NCBI GenBank assembly: GCA_965263365.1
Contig: OZ253672.1
Span: 2,232,001 to 2,296,000, forward strand
From: CANMUM01 sp965263365
GTDB taxonomy: Bacteria; Pseudomonadota; Alphaproteobacteria; Rhodobacterales; Rhodobacteraceae
Length of the DNA stretch: 64,000 nucleotides
Reading direction: 5' to 3'
Part shown: in pieces, positions 17,056-25,145 of the stretch
How the letters are laid out: every line of letters starts with the position of its first letter
How positions within the stretch are numbered: position 1 is the stretch's first letter
Position numbers and translations under genes: made by a program
The notes under the pieces: model-generated
Told to the model about the DNA's origin: nothing
What the model saw: the letters and a program-made list of their open reading frames with translations, nothing else
The model's database searches: none

Positions 17056-17631
17056 TTAGTCTCCTGAAAGTTTGCTTAAGTCCCAGAGTTCGGGTCGAAC
17101 TTTATAGCTGATATAAAGCGGATGTTTTGGCATCCCTTTTTGGGTTAGACCTAGAATTTTGACTGGCCGATTGCAATTTTGAAGAAGAGACTTCACCCGT
17201 TCTCCCTGGTCTAAAAGTGTGCCGTGTGCGCCCCACGCACACACGATTTCGTCGCAGCTTAAAACAGCGGCATCAATTGCCGTTACGTTTGCTTCGCCGA
17301 CTGGATCTTTCGCCAAATACAACCCCTTAGGATCGGTGCTTCTTAGTGCAAATATATTGACGACTTCAAAGCCACCAAACCCCAAGGCTTTAGCGCGTCT
17401 TTCGCATCTTTCAACGGTTGGGTCATTTTGTATTTCGTCGGCTGTTGAAGGGTTCAGCATGATAAATAAAATACGCAGGCCATCTTGCCACCATCTTCGG
17501 AGCCGATATCGATACAGCATGTCTTTCGAAAACACCGCCCATGAATTTTTGCCGTCTAATTCAAAATGTCTCACCTCGTGAGCAAGTTCCCAACGCGAAG
17601 GCAAGCGATCGATCTCGTTTATTTTGGCCAA
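17056..17631 (-). CDS. DUF1643 domain protein
   Basis: A 191-residue cytosolic protein. The DUF1643 hallmark pattern is visible from about residue 55: MLNPSTADEIQNDPTVERC, GFGGFEVVNIFALR, TDPKGL, then DPVGEAN and WGAHG. The family is widespread in bacteria and phages with no assigned activity. Its start overlaps the end of alkB by 13 bases on the same strand, so it is probably translated from the alkB message. A functional link to alkane oxidation is not implied by what is known. Confidence 0.85.
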   Translation of the reverse strand: MAKINEIDRLPSRWELAHEVRHFELDGKNSWAVFSKDMLYRYRLRRWWQDGLRILFIMLNPSTADEIQNDPTVERCERRAKALGFGGFEVVNIFALRSTDPKGLYLAKDPVGEANVTAIDAAVLSCDEIVCAWGAHGTLLDQGERVKSLLQNCNRPVKILGLTQKGMPKHPLYISYKVRPELWDLSKLSGD

Positions 17632-18737
17632 GGTAAGTTGCCCTTATTGTATTGCGACCAGTCGGTAATTTGGGGATAGTACATTGAGCGCCACCTGCGC
17701 ACACGGGGATTCATAATTTTGCGCCAAATATTGGGAAAAAACGCAATTAGGCCCATTAGAATATACCCATATGGCAATTGCGGCGCTTCTGTTTCATTAT
17801 ATGCTTGTAAAAGAGGATAACGACGCGAAGGCTTATAATGGTGATCTGAGTGACGCTGGAGATTGATCATTAAGTAATTTGTGAAGCGATTGTTTGCATT
17901 CCAGCTGTGACGGGGATGGACATGTTCATATTTCCCATTTCCCAAATGAAGCCGACATAAGCCATAGTGTTCCATGTAGTTTGTTGTTTCTAGCAATAAT
18001 ATCGCAATTGTGGCTTGTAAAAGAAAGAGCCCTACACCCATTCCTCCCCCTACGAAATAGGCAAGAATTAAAAATAAAAGCTGTAATGCGAAATACAAAT
18101 AGAAGGGGTTATTTTTGTGCCAGTATGGTTTGTTTTTTGTCGCCAATCGTGCCGCCTCAGTGTTCCAAGCTGACATAAAACTATGCGGAATTATTCGTAG
18201 GAAAAATCTATATATATTTTCATTGTAGCGTGCCGTGACCGTGTCGCGCGGTGTGGCGACATACCTGTGATGAACAAGAATATGTTCAGTGCGAAAATGT
18301 CCATATAGCACCATACAAAGAAGAAGATCACCCAAGGTCCGTTCAAAGCGGTTTGATTGATGTATGAGTTCATGTGCAATAACAAAGCCGCCAATGCCAG
18401 AGGAAATCCCTAAAGCTGACATAATCAGTAAAGACTTGAGTGCTGCTGGTTCAGTTGATGTGAGTTGCCATAAAACGAAATAGATAAGGGCAAATTGCGC
18501 AAAAGGCCAAATAAAGCTCACCATCTTATACCAAATAAGCGCGCTTTCTTTTGTTAGCGGGTCTAGGTTTTTTTCATCGAGACCGCTTACTCTATCTAAC
18601 AGGCTAATAAACACTAAAAAGTAAAAAAACGTAATCGCGATCCAAACTCCACCAAACACTGTTGCAACGGCAATGAGAGGAATGTTTAGGAAAATCAGAT
18701 AAAAGGGAAGGGCTTGTTTAAACAGTGTGAAGCTCAT
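17619..18737 (-). CDS. alkB: Alkane 1-monooxygenase (AlkB-type integral membrane diiron hydroxylase)
   Basis: A 372-residue membrane protein with about six hydrophobic segments and the full set of AlkB histidine motifs: HELIHQ at 122-127, EHILVHH at 151-157, the diagnostic NYMEHYGL at 253-260, and LQRHSDHH at 293-300. The NYMEHYGL box separates AlkB from fatty acid desaturases and xylene monooxygenase. The enzyme hydroxylates the terminal carbon of medium- to long-chain alkanes using O2 and electrons from rubredoxin. No rubredoxin or rubredoxin reductase gene is in this window and there is no fused rubredoxin domain. It overlaps DUF1643 and follows mutY after 17 bases on the same strand. Substrate range cannot be read from sequence. 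Confidence 0.93.
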   Translation of the reverse strand: MSFTLFKQALPFYLIFLNIPLIAVATVFGGVWIAITFFYFLVFISLLDRVSGLDEKNLDPLTKESALIWYKMVSFIWPFAQFALIYFVLWQLTSTEPAALKSLLIMSALGISSGIGGFVIAHELIHQSNRFERTLGDLLLCMVLYGHFRTEHILVHHRYVATPRDTVTARYNENIYRFFLRIIPHSFMSAWNTEAARLATKNKPYWHKNNPFYLYFALQLLFLILAYFVGGGMGVGLFLLQATIAILLLETTNYMEHYGLCRLHLGNGKYEHVHPRHSWNANNRFTNYLMINLQRHSDHHYKPSRRYPLLQAYNETEAPQLPYGYILMGLIAFFPNIWRKIMNPRVRRWRSMYYPQITDWSQYNKGNLPWPK

Positions 18738-18754
18738 TTGTTAGTTTTGATTTG

Positions 18755-19822
18755 TTATGAATGATTATCGTCAACATCCCATGCAAGTTCAAGTGCTTTC
18801 GCCCAAAGTCGCGCCAACGCATTTTTTGGCATTTCGTTTTGATTCAAAAATATCCATTCACTGGGTGAGGTTTTGTGTGTGGCTTTGGATGTCCAAACCG
18901 TCATTTGCAAGTCAATATGCGTGAAGATGTGTTTGATCGTGCCAATTTTCGTCCAATCACCGTGAAATGGAAATTCTGGGTTACTTTGTGTTTGCGTCCA
19001 TGTATCTGTTGGTAAGCCTTTCATGTTTCCCAGTATTTTTCCTTGATCACGATCGACATATGCGATTTGATTTAAATTGTTTTTGACAACAAAAGCATTA
19101 CAAAACTGTTTCTTCTTAGCGCGTTTAGGTGCCTTTTGAGGAAGTTCGTTTGTAAGTGATTTTTGAAAAGCTCTGCAATTTACTTGCAGGGGGCATAGGT
19201 GGCATTTTGGGCTTAATGGCCGGCAGATTGTTGCTCCAATATCCATTAAAGCTTGTGCAATATCTCCGCTGCGAGTGGGATGCGCCCATTGTTGCGAAGC
19301 TGCCTTAAGTGTTTTTGATGGTCGGTCAATAAAATCATATATTTCATGATATCTTGCGAGAATTCGATTTATGTTTCCGTCCAATGGTAAAATAGGCTGT
19401 TGAAATGCAATCGCTGCGATTGAAGCGGCAGTGTAAGGGCCAATTCCAGGATATTTGATGAGCTCATCAGAATGACGCGGAAAAGTAGGGAGCTGAGAAA
19501 TTTGTTGAGCCGTTTTGTGAAGATTGCGCGCGCGCGCATAATAGCCTAACCCCGCCCATGCTTGCATCACATCGTCATGACTTGCCTTAGCGAGATCGTT
19601 GATGCGTGGCCAAATGCGGATAAAATTTTCAAAATATGCCTTGACTGTACTGACAGTAGTTTGCTGCAACATAAACTCAGATAAAAGGACATGATAGGGG
19701 TTTGGATTCTGACATCTCCAGGGAAGCGTCCGGCCATTTTGATCATACCAATTCAGGAGCGAACTGAGTTGGGAGCAACCTTTATGGTGGCGCTGTTTTT
19801 TATCCGATGCGATTGCAGACAT
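18755..19822 (-). CDS. mutY: A/G-specific adenine DNA glycosylase MutY
   Basis: A 355-residue repair glycosylase that removes adenine opposite 8-oxoguanine. Visible: catalytic Glu in SEFMLQQTTV, helix-hairpin-helix KYPGIGPYTAASIAAI, catalytic Asp in LPLDGNINRILAR, and the four-cysteine iron-sulfur loop CRPLSPKCHLCPLQVNC. The C-terminal part (about 230-350) is the NUDIX-like 8-oxoG recognition domain. It is divergent from dciA with a 45-base gap, an arrangement common in alphaproteobacteria. Confidence 0.95.
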   Translation of the reverse strand: MSAIASDKKQRHHKGCSQLSSLLNWYDQNGRTLPWRCQNPNPYHVLLSEFMLQQTTVSTVKAYFENFIRIWPRINDLAKASHDDVMQAWAGLGYYARARNLHKTAQQISQLPTFPRHSDELIKYPGIGPYTAASIAAIAFQQPILPLDGNINRILARYHEIYDFIDRPSKTLKAASQQWAHPTRSGDIAQALMDIGATICRPLSPKCHLCPLQVNCRAFQKSLTNELPQKAPKRAKKKQFCNAFVVKNNLNQIAYVDRDQGKILGNMKGLPTDTWTQTQSNPEFPFHGDWTKIGTIKHIFTHIDLQMTVWTSKATHKTSPSEWIFLNQNEMPKNALARLWAKALELAWDVDDNHS

Positions 19823-19867
19823 TCTTACTATTTGTTACAAAAACTATGTGTTTGGCAAGAAAGTAAT

Positions 19868-20377
19868 ATGGTGCACTCGTCAAAATTAGTCTCTAAAAGT
19901 CGCCGATACTCCAAGTTTCGGCCTGTATCTCATTTTGTCCATCGTAGTGGAAAGAAGATTGGCGCGAATTACGGCTTTAGTGATCAATTTTTAATTACAA
20001 ATTGGCGGGAAGTTGTCGGTCAAGAACTCGGACAAATCACACGCCCTTTCGCTCTTAAAGGCGCGAGAGGTAAGAGAGGATCCACACTTGTTGTCGAGTG
20101 TGCAGGCGCATTGGCGAGCGAAGTCTCAATGAGAACGAATGAGATTATTGAGAAAATAAATTCTGCATTGGGTTTTGAAGCGATCTCTAATATTAAACTT
20201 AAGCACCATGTGTCTGGATTTGCCGAAGATCGTCCTCAATTTGAGCGTAAGCAAGAATCAGCCACTCGGGTACCAACTGGGGTTGATAAATCGATTGCTT
20301 CAACGGCAAGTGATGATCTGAAAAAAGCTTTGGCGGATATTGCTCAGGCCTATTATCATCAGAAAGGAAAAAAATGA
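19868..20377 (+). CDS. dciA: DUF721 / DciA-like protein
   Basis: A 169-residue protein starting at the ATG 19868; a longer open frame runs into the mutY start and is not credible. The DUF721 core lies at about 40-115 (NWREVVGQELGQITRPFAL, STLVVECAGALASEV), followed by a polar tail. DciA-type DUF721 proteins load or assist the DnaB helicase in bacteria lacking DnaC. That role is inferred by family. Its TGA overlaps the ATG of the Dsb-like gene (ATGA), so the two are coupled. Confidence 0.82.
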   Translation: MVHSSKLVSKSRRYSKFRPVSHFVHRSGKKIGANYGFSDQFLITNWREVVGQELGQITRPFALKGARGKRGSTLVVECAGALASEVSMRTNEIIEKINSALGFEAISNIKLKHHVSGFAEDRPQFERKQESATRVPTGVDKSIASTASDDLKKALADIAQAYYHQKGKK

Positions 20378-21024
20378 ATAAAATGTTCTTGGGATTGGGT
20401 GCTGTAGCCATTCTTGCGCTGGCAGTGTTTGGTTATATGCAATCAACGTCTTCGGGCTCTGGCGCAAGTGTCGAAATTACGCTTGATCAAGAAAGCGATG
20501 TGCTCAATGATATTATACTTGGGGAAGAAAGTGCGCCGGTAACAATTGTCGAATATGCGAGTTTTACCTGTCCGCATTGTGCTAATTTTCATTCAACAGT
20601 TTTGCCAGAATTGAAATCTGAATTTATTGATACTGGCAAAGTGAGACTGGTACATCGAGAAGTTATATTTGATGCGCAAGGCATGATGGCGGTTTCAGCA
20701 GCTCGCTGTTTGCCTGAGGATAAATACTACGGAATGCTTGAGCTGATCTATAAAAATCAAGCTTCTTGGGCGGTTGGGAAAGAAACGATTGAAGAAGTGC
20801 AAGCAGAGCTTCAAAAATTTATGACGCTCGCAGGTTTGCCAGCAGACAGCGCCGAGGCTTGTTTCGCTGACGCAGAGTTGCAAGAGAATATGTTTACCTT
20901 TGCGCAAGCGCGCGTCAATGCTGATGGTATTAAAGGTACCCCGACTATTTTTGTAAACGGTAAGCGCGTAGAAAATTGGCAATGGGATAACTTGAAATCT
21001 GAAATTGAATCCGCACTCAATTAA
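20374..21024 (+). CDS. Periplasmic DsbA-like thiol:disulfide oxidoreductase
   Basis: A 216-residue thioredoxin-fold protein with an N-terminal signal or membrane anchor (GLGAVAILALAVFGYM, about 7-22). The active site is CPHC at C66-C69 and the cis-proline loop is GTPTIFVNG. A helical insertion between them is typical of DsbA/BdbD-type thioredoxin_4 proteins. It probably oxidises or reshuffles cysteines of exported proteins. In alphaproteobacteria this gene commonly follows DUF721 and precedes smc; here ychF comes next instead and smc is absent. Confidence 0.88.
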   Translation: MNKMFLGLGAVAILALAVFGYMQSTSSGSGASVEITLDQESDVLNDIILGEESAPVTIVEYASFTCPHCANFHSTVLPELKSEFIDTGKVRLVHREVIFDAQGMMAVSAARCLPEDKYYGMLELIYKNQASWAVGKETIEEVQAELQKFMTLAGLPADSAEACFADAELQENMFTFAQARVNADGIKGTPTIFVNGKRVENWQWDNLKSEIESALN

Positions 21025-21096
21025 TTGCGTTTGCTAACTTTTTGAGCGTTTATCTAGATAACTGATAAATGGTTAGAAGCTTTGTTGGACTTAGAT

Positions 21097-21134
21097 AACG
21101 GGCGCCCGCTTCGCACAGAGGGCGCCCGTTTTCA
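21097..21134 (+). terminator. Rho-independent terminator of dciA-dsb
   Basis: AACGGGCGCCC (21097-21107) pairs perfectly over 11 bp with GGGCGCCCGTT (21120-21130), followed by TTC. Much GC-richer than its surroundings. It stands between the Dsb-like gene and the convergent ychF. Confidence 0.85.
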
Positions 21135-21184
21135 GGTAGTTTTTTATAGAGACTTGGTCAAACTATAGCTTAAAATTAGAAGAA

Positions 21185-22282
21185 TCACGTATTGAATAAG
21201 AAGTGCATCACATCGCCATCTTGGACAACATAAGACTTACCTTCTGCGCGCATTTTGCCGGCTTCTTTAGCAGCTTGCTCCCCGCCAAGTGTAACAAAAT
21301 CATTGTAACCAATCGTTTCTGCGCGAATGAAACCACGTTCAAAATCACCATGGATTACGCCGGCTGCTTGAGGAGCGGCAGTGCCCTTTTTGATCGTCCA
21401 TGCACGTGCTTCCTTTGGACCAACTGTAAAGTAAGTTTGCATTTCAAGGAGCTGATAACCTGCATGAATCACACGGTCCAATCCGCTTTCGTCCAATCCA
21501 AGTTCGCCTAAAAACAAATCGCGCTCTTCGTCATCAAGTTGTGCAATTTCCTCTTCGATGGCCGCAGAAATCACAACGCATGCGGCCCCTTGCTGAGCGG
21601 CCATTTTCTCGACCTTTTGCGAGAGTTCGTTCCCTAACTTCGCTGATTCTTCTTCCACGTTGCAAATATATAATATCGGCTTTGCGGTGAGTAATTGGAG
21701 CATTTTCCACGCTTTTTCATCTTCATCAGCGACTTCGACCGTGCGAGCAGGTTGTCCATTTTCGAGCGCTTCTTGAGCAAGCGACAATAAACGATCTTGA
21801 GACTTTGCTTCTTTGTCATTGCCTTTTAGTTTTCTAACGAGATTTGCGCGACGCTTTTCAATGCTTTCTAAATCCGCAAGCATGAGCTCGGTTTCGATAA
21901 TTTCTGCATCTTCAATTGGATCAACGCGCCCTTCAACATGTGTAACGTCGTCGTTGATAAAGCAGCGTAAGACATGTGCAATTGCATCACATTCGCGAAT
22001 ATTGGCAAGAAATTGATTGCCAAGTCCCTCGCCTTTGGAGGCACCTTTTACAAGGCCGGCAATGTCCACAAATGTCATACGTGTTGGAATAATTTGCTTT
22101 GAATTTGCGATTTCTGCGAGCTGATCTAGGCGTTTGTCGGGAACGTTTACATCCCCAGAGTTCGGGTCAATTGTGCAGAATGGAAAGTTTGCAGCTTGAG
22201 CGGCCGCTGTTCGCGTCAATGCATTAAATAGAGTGGATTTTCCAACATTTGGCAATCCGACAATGCCCGTTTTGAAGCCCAT
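21185..22282 (-). CDS. ychF: Ribosome-binding ATPase YchF (Obg-family)
   Basis: A 365-residue TRAFAC P-loop protein. G1 is GLPNVGKSTLFNAL near residues 8-21, G3 is DIAGLVKGASKGEGLGNQFL, and G4 is the altered NVEE typical of YchF, which prefers ATP to GTP. A coiled coil spans about 130-200 and the C-terminal TGS domain ends VVQDGDVMHFLFN. It associates with ribosomes and affects translation start choice and oxidative-stress response. In alphaproteobacteria it usually lies near pth-rplY; here trpA, tetR and the zinc-ribbon gene intervene. Confidence 0.96.
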   Translation of the reverse strand: MGFKTGIVGLPNVGKSTLFNALTRTAAAQAANFPFCTIDPNSGDVNVPDKRLDQLAEIANSKQIIPTRMTFVDIAGLVKGASKGEGLGNQFLANIRECDAIAHVLRCFINDDVTHVEGRVDPIEDAEIIETELMLADLESIEKRRANLVRKLKGNDKEAKSQDRLLSLAQEALENGQPARTVEVADEDEKAWKMLQLLTAKPILYICNVEEESAKLGNELSQKVEKMAAQQGAACVVISAAIEEEIAQLDDEERDLFLGELGLDESGLDRVIHAGYQLLEMQTYFTVGPKEARAWTIKKGTAAPQAAGVIHGDFERGFIRAETIGYNDFVTLGGEQAAKEAGKMRAEGKSYVVQDGDVMHFLFNT

Positions 22283-22344
22283 TTTACGTCCTTATATTGA
22301 TGTAAATTCGTTAATTTTGAACACCCATATACAATGCGTCTTAA

Positions 22345-22635
22345 TCAGTCAAATATATCGACAATATCTTCAACAATATCAAAAAAGCGTTTCACATTGG
22401 ATTTTTTCTTTTTCTTGGGCTTACTATATTTGATGTGCTGGTTTTTGATTTTAACAGGCTTAGGATGATGCGATTTTTTTACGCTTTTAGGCTTTGGTGT
22501 ATTTTTTTGGAGGGCGGCAAGGTCTTTAAAGTGACGTAAGGGGGCCCCGCATGCCTGACATCGCGCTTCTCCATAGCCAACCTTTGACTTTGTTCCGCAA
22601 TAACAACATTTTCCGATTAATTCACCAGCGCGCAT
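22345..22635 (-). CDS. Zinc-ribbon protein with a lysine-rich tail (unknown function)
   Basis: Up to 96 residues. A zinc ribbon at the N-terminus (CCYCG ... CQACGAP) is followed by a Lys/Pro/His-rich linker and a short hydrophobic-acidic end (FFDIVEDIVDIFD). The ATG at 22635 is preferred over a GTG two codons upstream. Basic tails of this kind bind nucleic acid or partners non-specifically; no function can be assigned. The gene lies alone between ychF and the divergent trpA. Confidence 0.6.
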   Translation of the reverse strand: MRAGELIGKCCYCGTKSKVGYGEARCQACGAPLRHFKDLAALQKNTPKPKSVKKSHHPKPVKIKNQHIKYSKPKKKKKSNVKRFFDIVEDIVDIFD

Positions 22636-22741
22636 AACCACAAAATAAGTAGGCTTAATATTTTTTCAATCCCAAGGATTATAATTGAAAAAATAAATAC
22701 TTGAACTTTAATCTCGCGTTTGCGAAGAGTGTTAAGGTTGA

Positions 22742-23545
22742 ATGAGAGAGACCATGTCAAAAATAGCGCGCAAATTTGATCAGCTTGCATTAAAAAACGA
22801 AAAGGCATTTATCGCCTTCGTGATGGCCGGTGATCCGGATTTAGAAACTTCATTTCAAGTGATCGAATCATTGCCGGCAGCGGGTGTTGATATCATTGAA
22901 ATTGGCATGCCATTTACCGATCCAATGGCTGATGGTCCTACGATTCAACTTGCTGGGCAACGCGCCCTTAACGCAGGAATGACAATCGAAAAGACCCTGA
23001 AAATGGTAGAAAGATTTCGCCAAAAAGATGGTGAAACGCCCATTGTGCTCATGGGTTATTACAATCCGATTTATACCATGGGGGTGGAGAATTTTTTAGC
23101 GAAGGCGCGTGAAGTCGGTGTTGATGGTTTAATTGTAGTCGACCTGCCACCAGAAGAAGACGATGAATTGTGCGTTCCGTCACACAGTCAAGGCATTGAC
23201 TTTATTAGATTAACGACGCCGACCACGGATGATGATCGCTTGAAGCAAGTTGCTAGGAATACGAGTGGCTTTGTATATTATGTTTCCATTCTAGGGATTA
23301 CCGGTGCAGCGTCCGCAAATGCGGAAAATGTACGACCAGAAGTAAAGCGTATAAAGGCTGCAACACAGTTGCCTGTTTGTGTTGGGTTCGGTGTGAAAAC
23401 ACCAGAAAATGCGCGTGAAATTGCGAAGGTAGCAGATGGAGTGGTTGTGGGATCTGCCATTGTCGATAAAATTGCGGCGAAAGAGTCTTTAGAAAGTATT
23501 GTAGGGTTTGTTGAAGATTTGTCGAAGGCAACAAAAGCAAGATAG
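22742..23545 (+). CDS. trpA: Tryptophan synthase alpha subunit
   Basis: A 267-residue TIM barrel that cleaves indole-3-glycerol phosphate to indole and glyceraldehyde 3-phosphate for TrpB. Catalytic Glu is in DIIEIGMPFTDPMADGP and the catalytic Asp lies in the same block; LMGYYNPIYTMG, LIVVDLPPEE and GVVVGSAIV are family motifs. An alternative ATG exists at 22754. trpA normally follows trpF-trpB and precedes accD in alphaproteobacteria. Neither trpB nor trpF is nearby, so it has been separated from its partner. It precedes the TetR gene by 3 bases and is probably cotranscribed with it. Confidence 0.95.
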   Translation: MRETMSKIARKFDQLALKNEKAFIAFVMAGDPDLETSFQVIESLPAAGVDIIEIGMPFTDPMADGPTIQLAGQRALNAGMTIEKTLKMVERFRQKDGETPIVLMGYYNPIYTMGVENFLAKAREVGVDGLIVVDLPPEEDDELCVPSHSQGIDFIRLTTPTTDDDRLKQVARNTSGFVYYVSILGITGAASANAENVRPEVKRIKAATQLPVCVGFGVKTPENAREIAKVADGVVVGSAIVDKIAAKESLESIVGFVEDLSKATKAR

Positions 23546-23548
23546 TTT

Positions 23549-24181
23549 ATGAATGTGAATGAAGACAAACAGCACAACCAGAATGATGAAAAAGGTTTTC
23601 AGCTCAGGGTGCTGGATCCTTTACAGCAAAAATTAATTGAATGTGCTGCAGAAATCGTTGTTCAAGAGGGCCTTGAAAAGCTTACGGCGCGAGCGCTTGC
23701 GATGCGTGCTGGTTGTGCGACTGGTGTGATCTATACCCGATTCGAAGACATGCGAAGTGTGATATTTCATATCAATTATAAATCCTTTGTAGAAGTTGGC
23801 GCTGAAATTTCTCATCAAATTAATATGAATGATCATCCGGTACAAAGGTTGAAGGATATCTTTGATATTTATATCAAGTTTGCGACTGAGAACCGGAATT
23901 TGTGGCAGTGTATATTTGAGTATGAAATGCCCGACGACCTTCGACTTCCAAGTTGGTACTTGAAACGCATTGAATGGCTATTCCAATACTTGGAAGCAGC
24001 GATATCTGAATTCTATCCTGAAGAAACGCCAGAAGAAATTTCCTGTATTGCAAGAACACTTTTTTCTTCGATTCATGGCGTTGTTTCTATACGCGTTGAG
24101 CAAAGACTTCTTAGCGCAATGGGTTCCGACTTAAATAATACGGTTCATTGGGTAATCGAGAAGATAATGTCCCCTAAATAA
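23549..24181 (+). CDS. TetR/AcrR-family transcriptional regulator
   Basis: A 210-residue regulator. The N-terminal helix-turn-helix (about 25-70) contains KLIECAAEIVVQEGLEKLT and ALAMRAGCATGVIYTRFEDM, the classic TetR recognition segment. The C-terminal ligand domain has a WQCIFEYEMPDD segment and a LFSSIHGVVSIRV helix, similar to WHG/TetR_C_33-type domains, but ligand and target are unknown. It directly follows trpA and is followed by a 15-bp palindrome that could be its operator. Confidence 0.88.
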   Translation: MNVNEDKQHNQNDEKGFQLRVLDPLQQKLIECAAEIVVQEGLEKLTARALAMRAGCATGVIYTRFEDMRSVIFHINYKSFVEVGAEISHQINMNDHPVQRLKDIFDIYIKFATENRNLWQCIFEYEMPDDLRLPSWYLKRIEWLFQYLEAAISEFYPEETPEEISCIARTLFSSIHGVVSIRVEQRLLSAMGSDLNNTVHWVIEKIMSPK

Positions 24182-24230
24182 AATCAATCTTACTTTATTG
24201 CATTTGGTTAACGAATCGTATATTTCAGGG

Positions 24231-24245
24231 ATGAACATTGTTCAT
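24231..24245. promoter_or_regulatory. 15-bp palindrome, possible TetR operator
   Basis: ATGAACA and TGTTCAT are perfect inverted 7-bp arms around a single central T. It lies 50 bases past the TetR gene stop, in a non-coding region and close to a possible promoter for the next unit. TetR-family operators commonly look like this. Binding is not shown. Confidence 0.4.
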
Positions 24246-24259
24246 ATAGAGTTAAATTT

Positions 24260-24341
24260 GCTTATAGACCCTGTTGATAGGGACGACGTTATGAGGGTAT
24301 AAGCTACGTCCGCATCAAAAAATTGATGCGGACTAATTTTT
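24260..24341 (+). ncRNA. Structured intergenic element with intrinsic terminator (candidate small RNA)
   Basis: GCTTATA (24260-24266) pairs perfectly with TATAAGC (24298-24304), enclosing an inner hairpin CCC-TGTTGATA-GGG. A perfect 11-bp hairpin follows directly, GTCCGCATCAA / TTGATGCGGAC (24308-24318 / 24323-24333, loop AAAA), ending in a TAATTTTT tract. Two adjacent stems ending in an intrinsic terminator fit a small RNA or a terminated leader of rplY. The terminator could alternatively serve trpA-tetR, 127 bases upstream. A TTGTTC/TTATAG promoter guess would start inside the first stem, so start and extent are uncertain. Confidence 0.45.
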
Positions 24342-24445
24342 GGGGAAACTCAAAAAAAATTTGCTTTTCATTTGAGCGTTAATTCGCTAAGAGACCGCAT
24401 TGACGCAGACACCCTTGGAGGCGCGTCTTAATTTAGGAGAATAAT

Positions 24446-25081
24446 ATGACTGATAATTTAGTAGTCACGAAACGCGAAAGTGTTGGCAAGGGGGCCGCTC
24501 GTAAATCGCGTCGTGAAGGACAAGTCCCTGGTGTAATCTATGGTGGGGGTCAAGATCCAATTGCAATCGATGTAAAGCAATCCGAACTATTACGCCGATT
24601 GAAGCAAGGTAAATTTCTTTCGACTTTGCATCGTTTGGATTTGGACGGCACTCAAGAACGTGTTGTTTGCCGGAACGTGCAGCGCAACAAAATTAATGAT
24701 TTGCCAATCCACGTTGATTTTTTGCGCTTGGCGAAGGGGTCGAAAATTGCCTTGTTGATTCCGGTGAATTTTGTAAATCAAGATATTTCACGTGGTATCA
24801 AACGCGGTGGTAACTTGGTTGTTGTGCGCCAAGAGATTGAGCTTGTTGTGCCTGCAGATGATATTCCAGAACAAGTCACTATAGATTTGGAAAATGTACG
24901 CATTGGTGAGGTTATCAATATTTCTGACGTGACTTTGCCTGCTGGTTGTGTACCCACTATTACCGACCGCGATTTTGTGATTGCAAATATTTCGGCGCCA
25001 ACTATCATGACCGAAGATGATGACGCTGATGAAGATAAAGCGGCAGAAGCAAGTGAAAATAGCAAGACTGAAGAGTCGTAA
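24446..25081 (+). CDS. rplY: 50S ribosomal protein L25, long CTC form
   Basis: A 211-residue protein. The L25 5S-rRNA-binding domain (about 1-92) begins with GKGAARKSRREGQVPGVIYGG. The TL5/CTC beta domain (about 100-190) contains PVNFVNQDISRGIKRGGNL and DLENVRIGEVINISDV, and an acidic disordered tail follows. This two-domain form is standard in alphaproteobacteria. A strong ribosome site (TAGGAG) precedes the ATG. pth follows after 64 bases with an intrinsic-terminator-like hairpin between, the usual rplY-pth pairing. Confidence 0.96.
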   Translation: MTDNLVVTKRESVGKGAARKSRREGQVPGVIYGGGQDPIAIDVKQSELLRRLKQGKFLSTLHRLDLDGTQERVVCRNVQRNKINDLPIHVDFLRLAKGSKIALLIPVNFVNQDISRGIKRGGNLVVVRQEIELVVPADDIPEQVTIDLENVRIGEVINISDVTLPAGCVPTITDRDFVIANISAPTIMTEDDDADEDKAAEASENSKTEES

Positions 25082-25106
25082 TTTTAGTGAAATTCTACAC
25101 TCGTAG

Positions 25107-25128
25107 GACCCGCTTTGGCGGGTCTTTT
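25107..25128 (+). terminator. Hairpin between rplY and pth (terminator or attenuator)
   Basis: GACCCGC (25107-25113) pairs with GCGGGTC (25118-25124) around TTTG, followed by TTTT. The short U-tract suggests partial read-through into pth, giving more L25 than peptidyl-tRNA hydrolase. Confidence 0.75.
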
Positions 25129-25145
25129 GCATGGAGGAATAGATT

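Noticed and set aside
19691..19867. Upstream extension of dciA into mutY
   Set aside because: It would overlap the mutY start, and DUF721 similarity begins only after the ATG at 19868.
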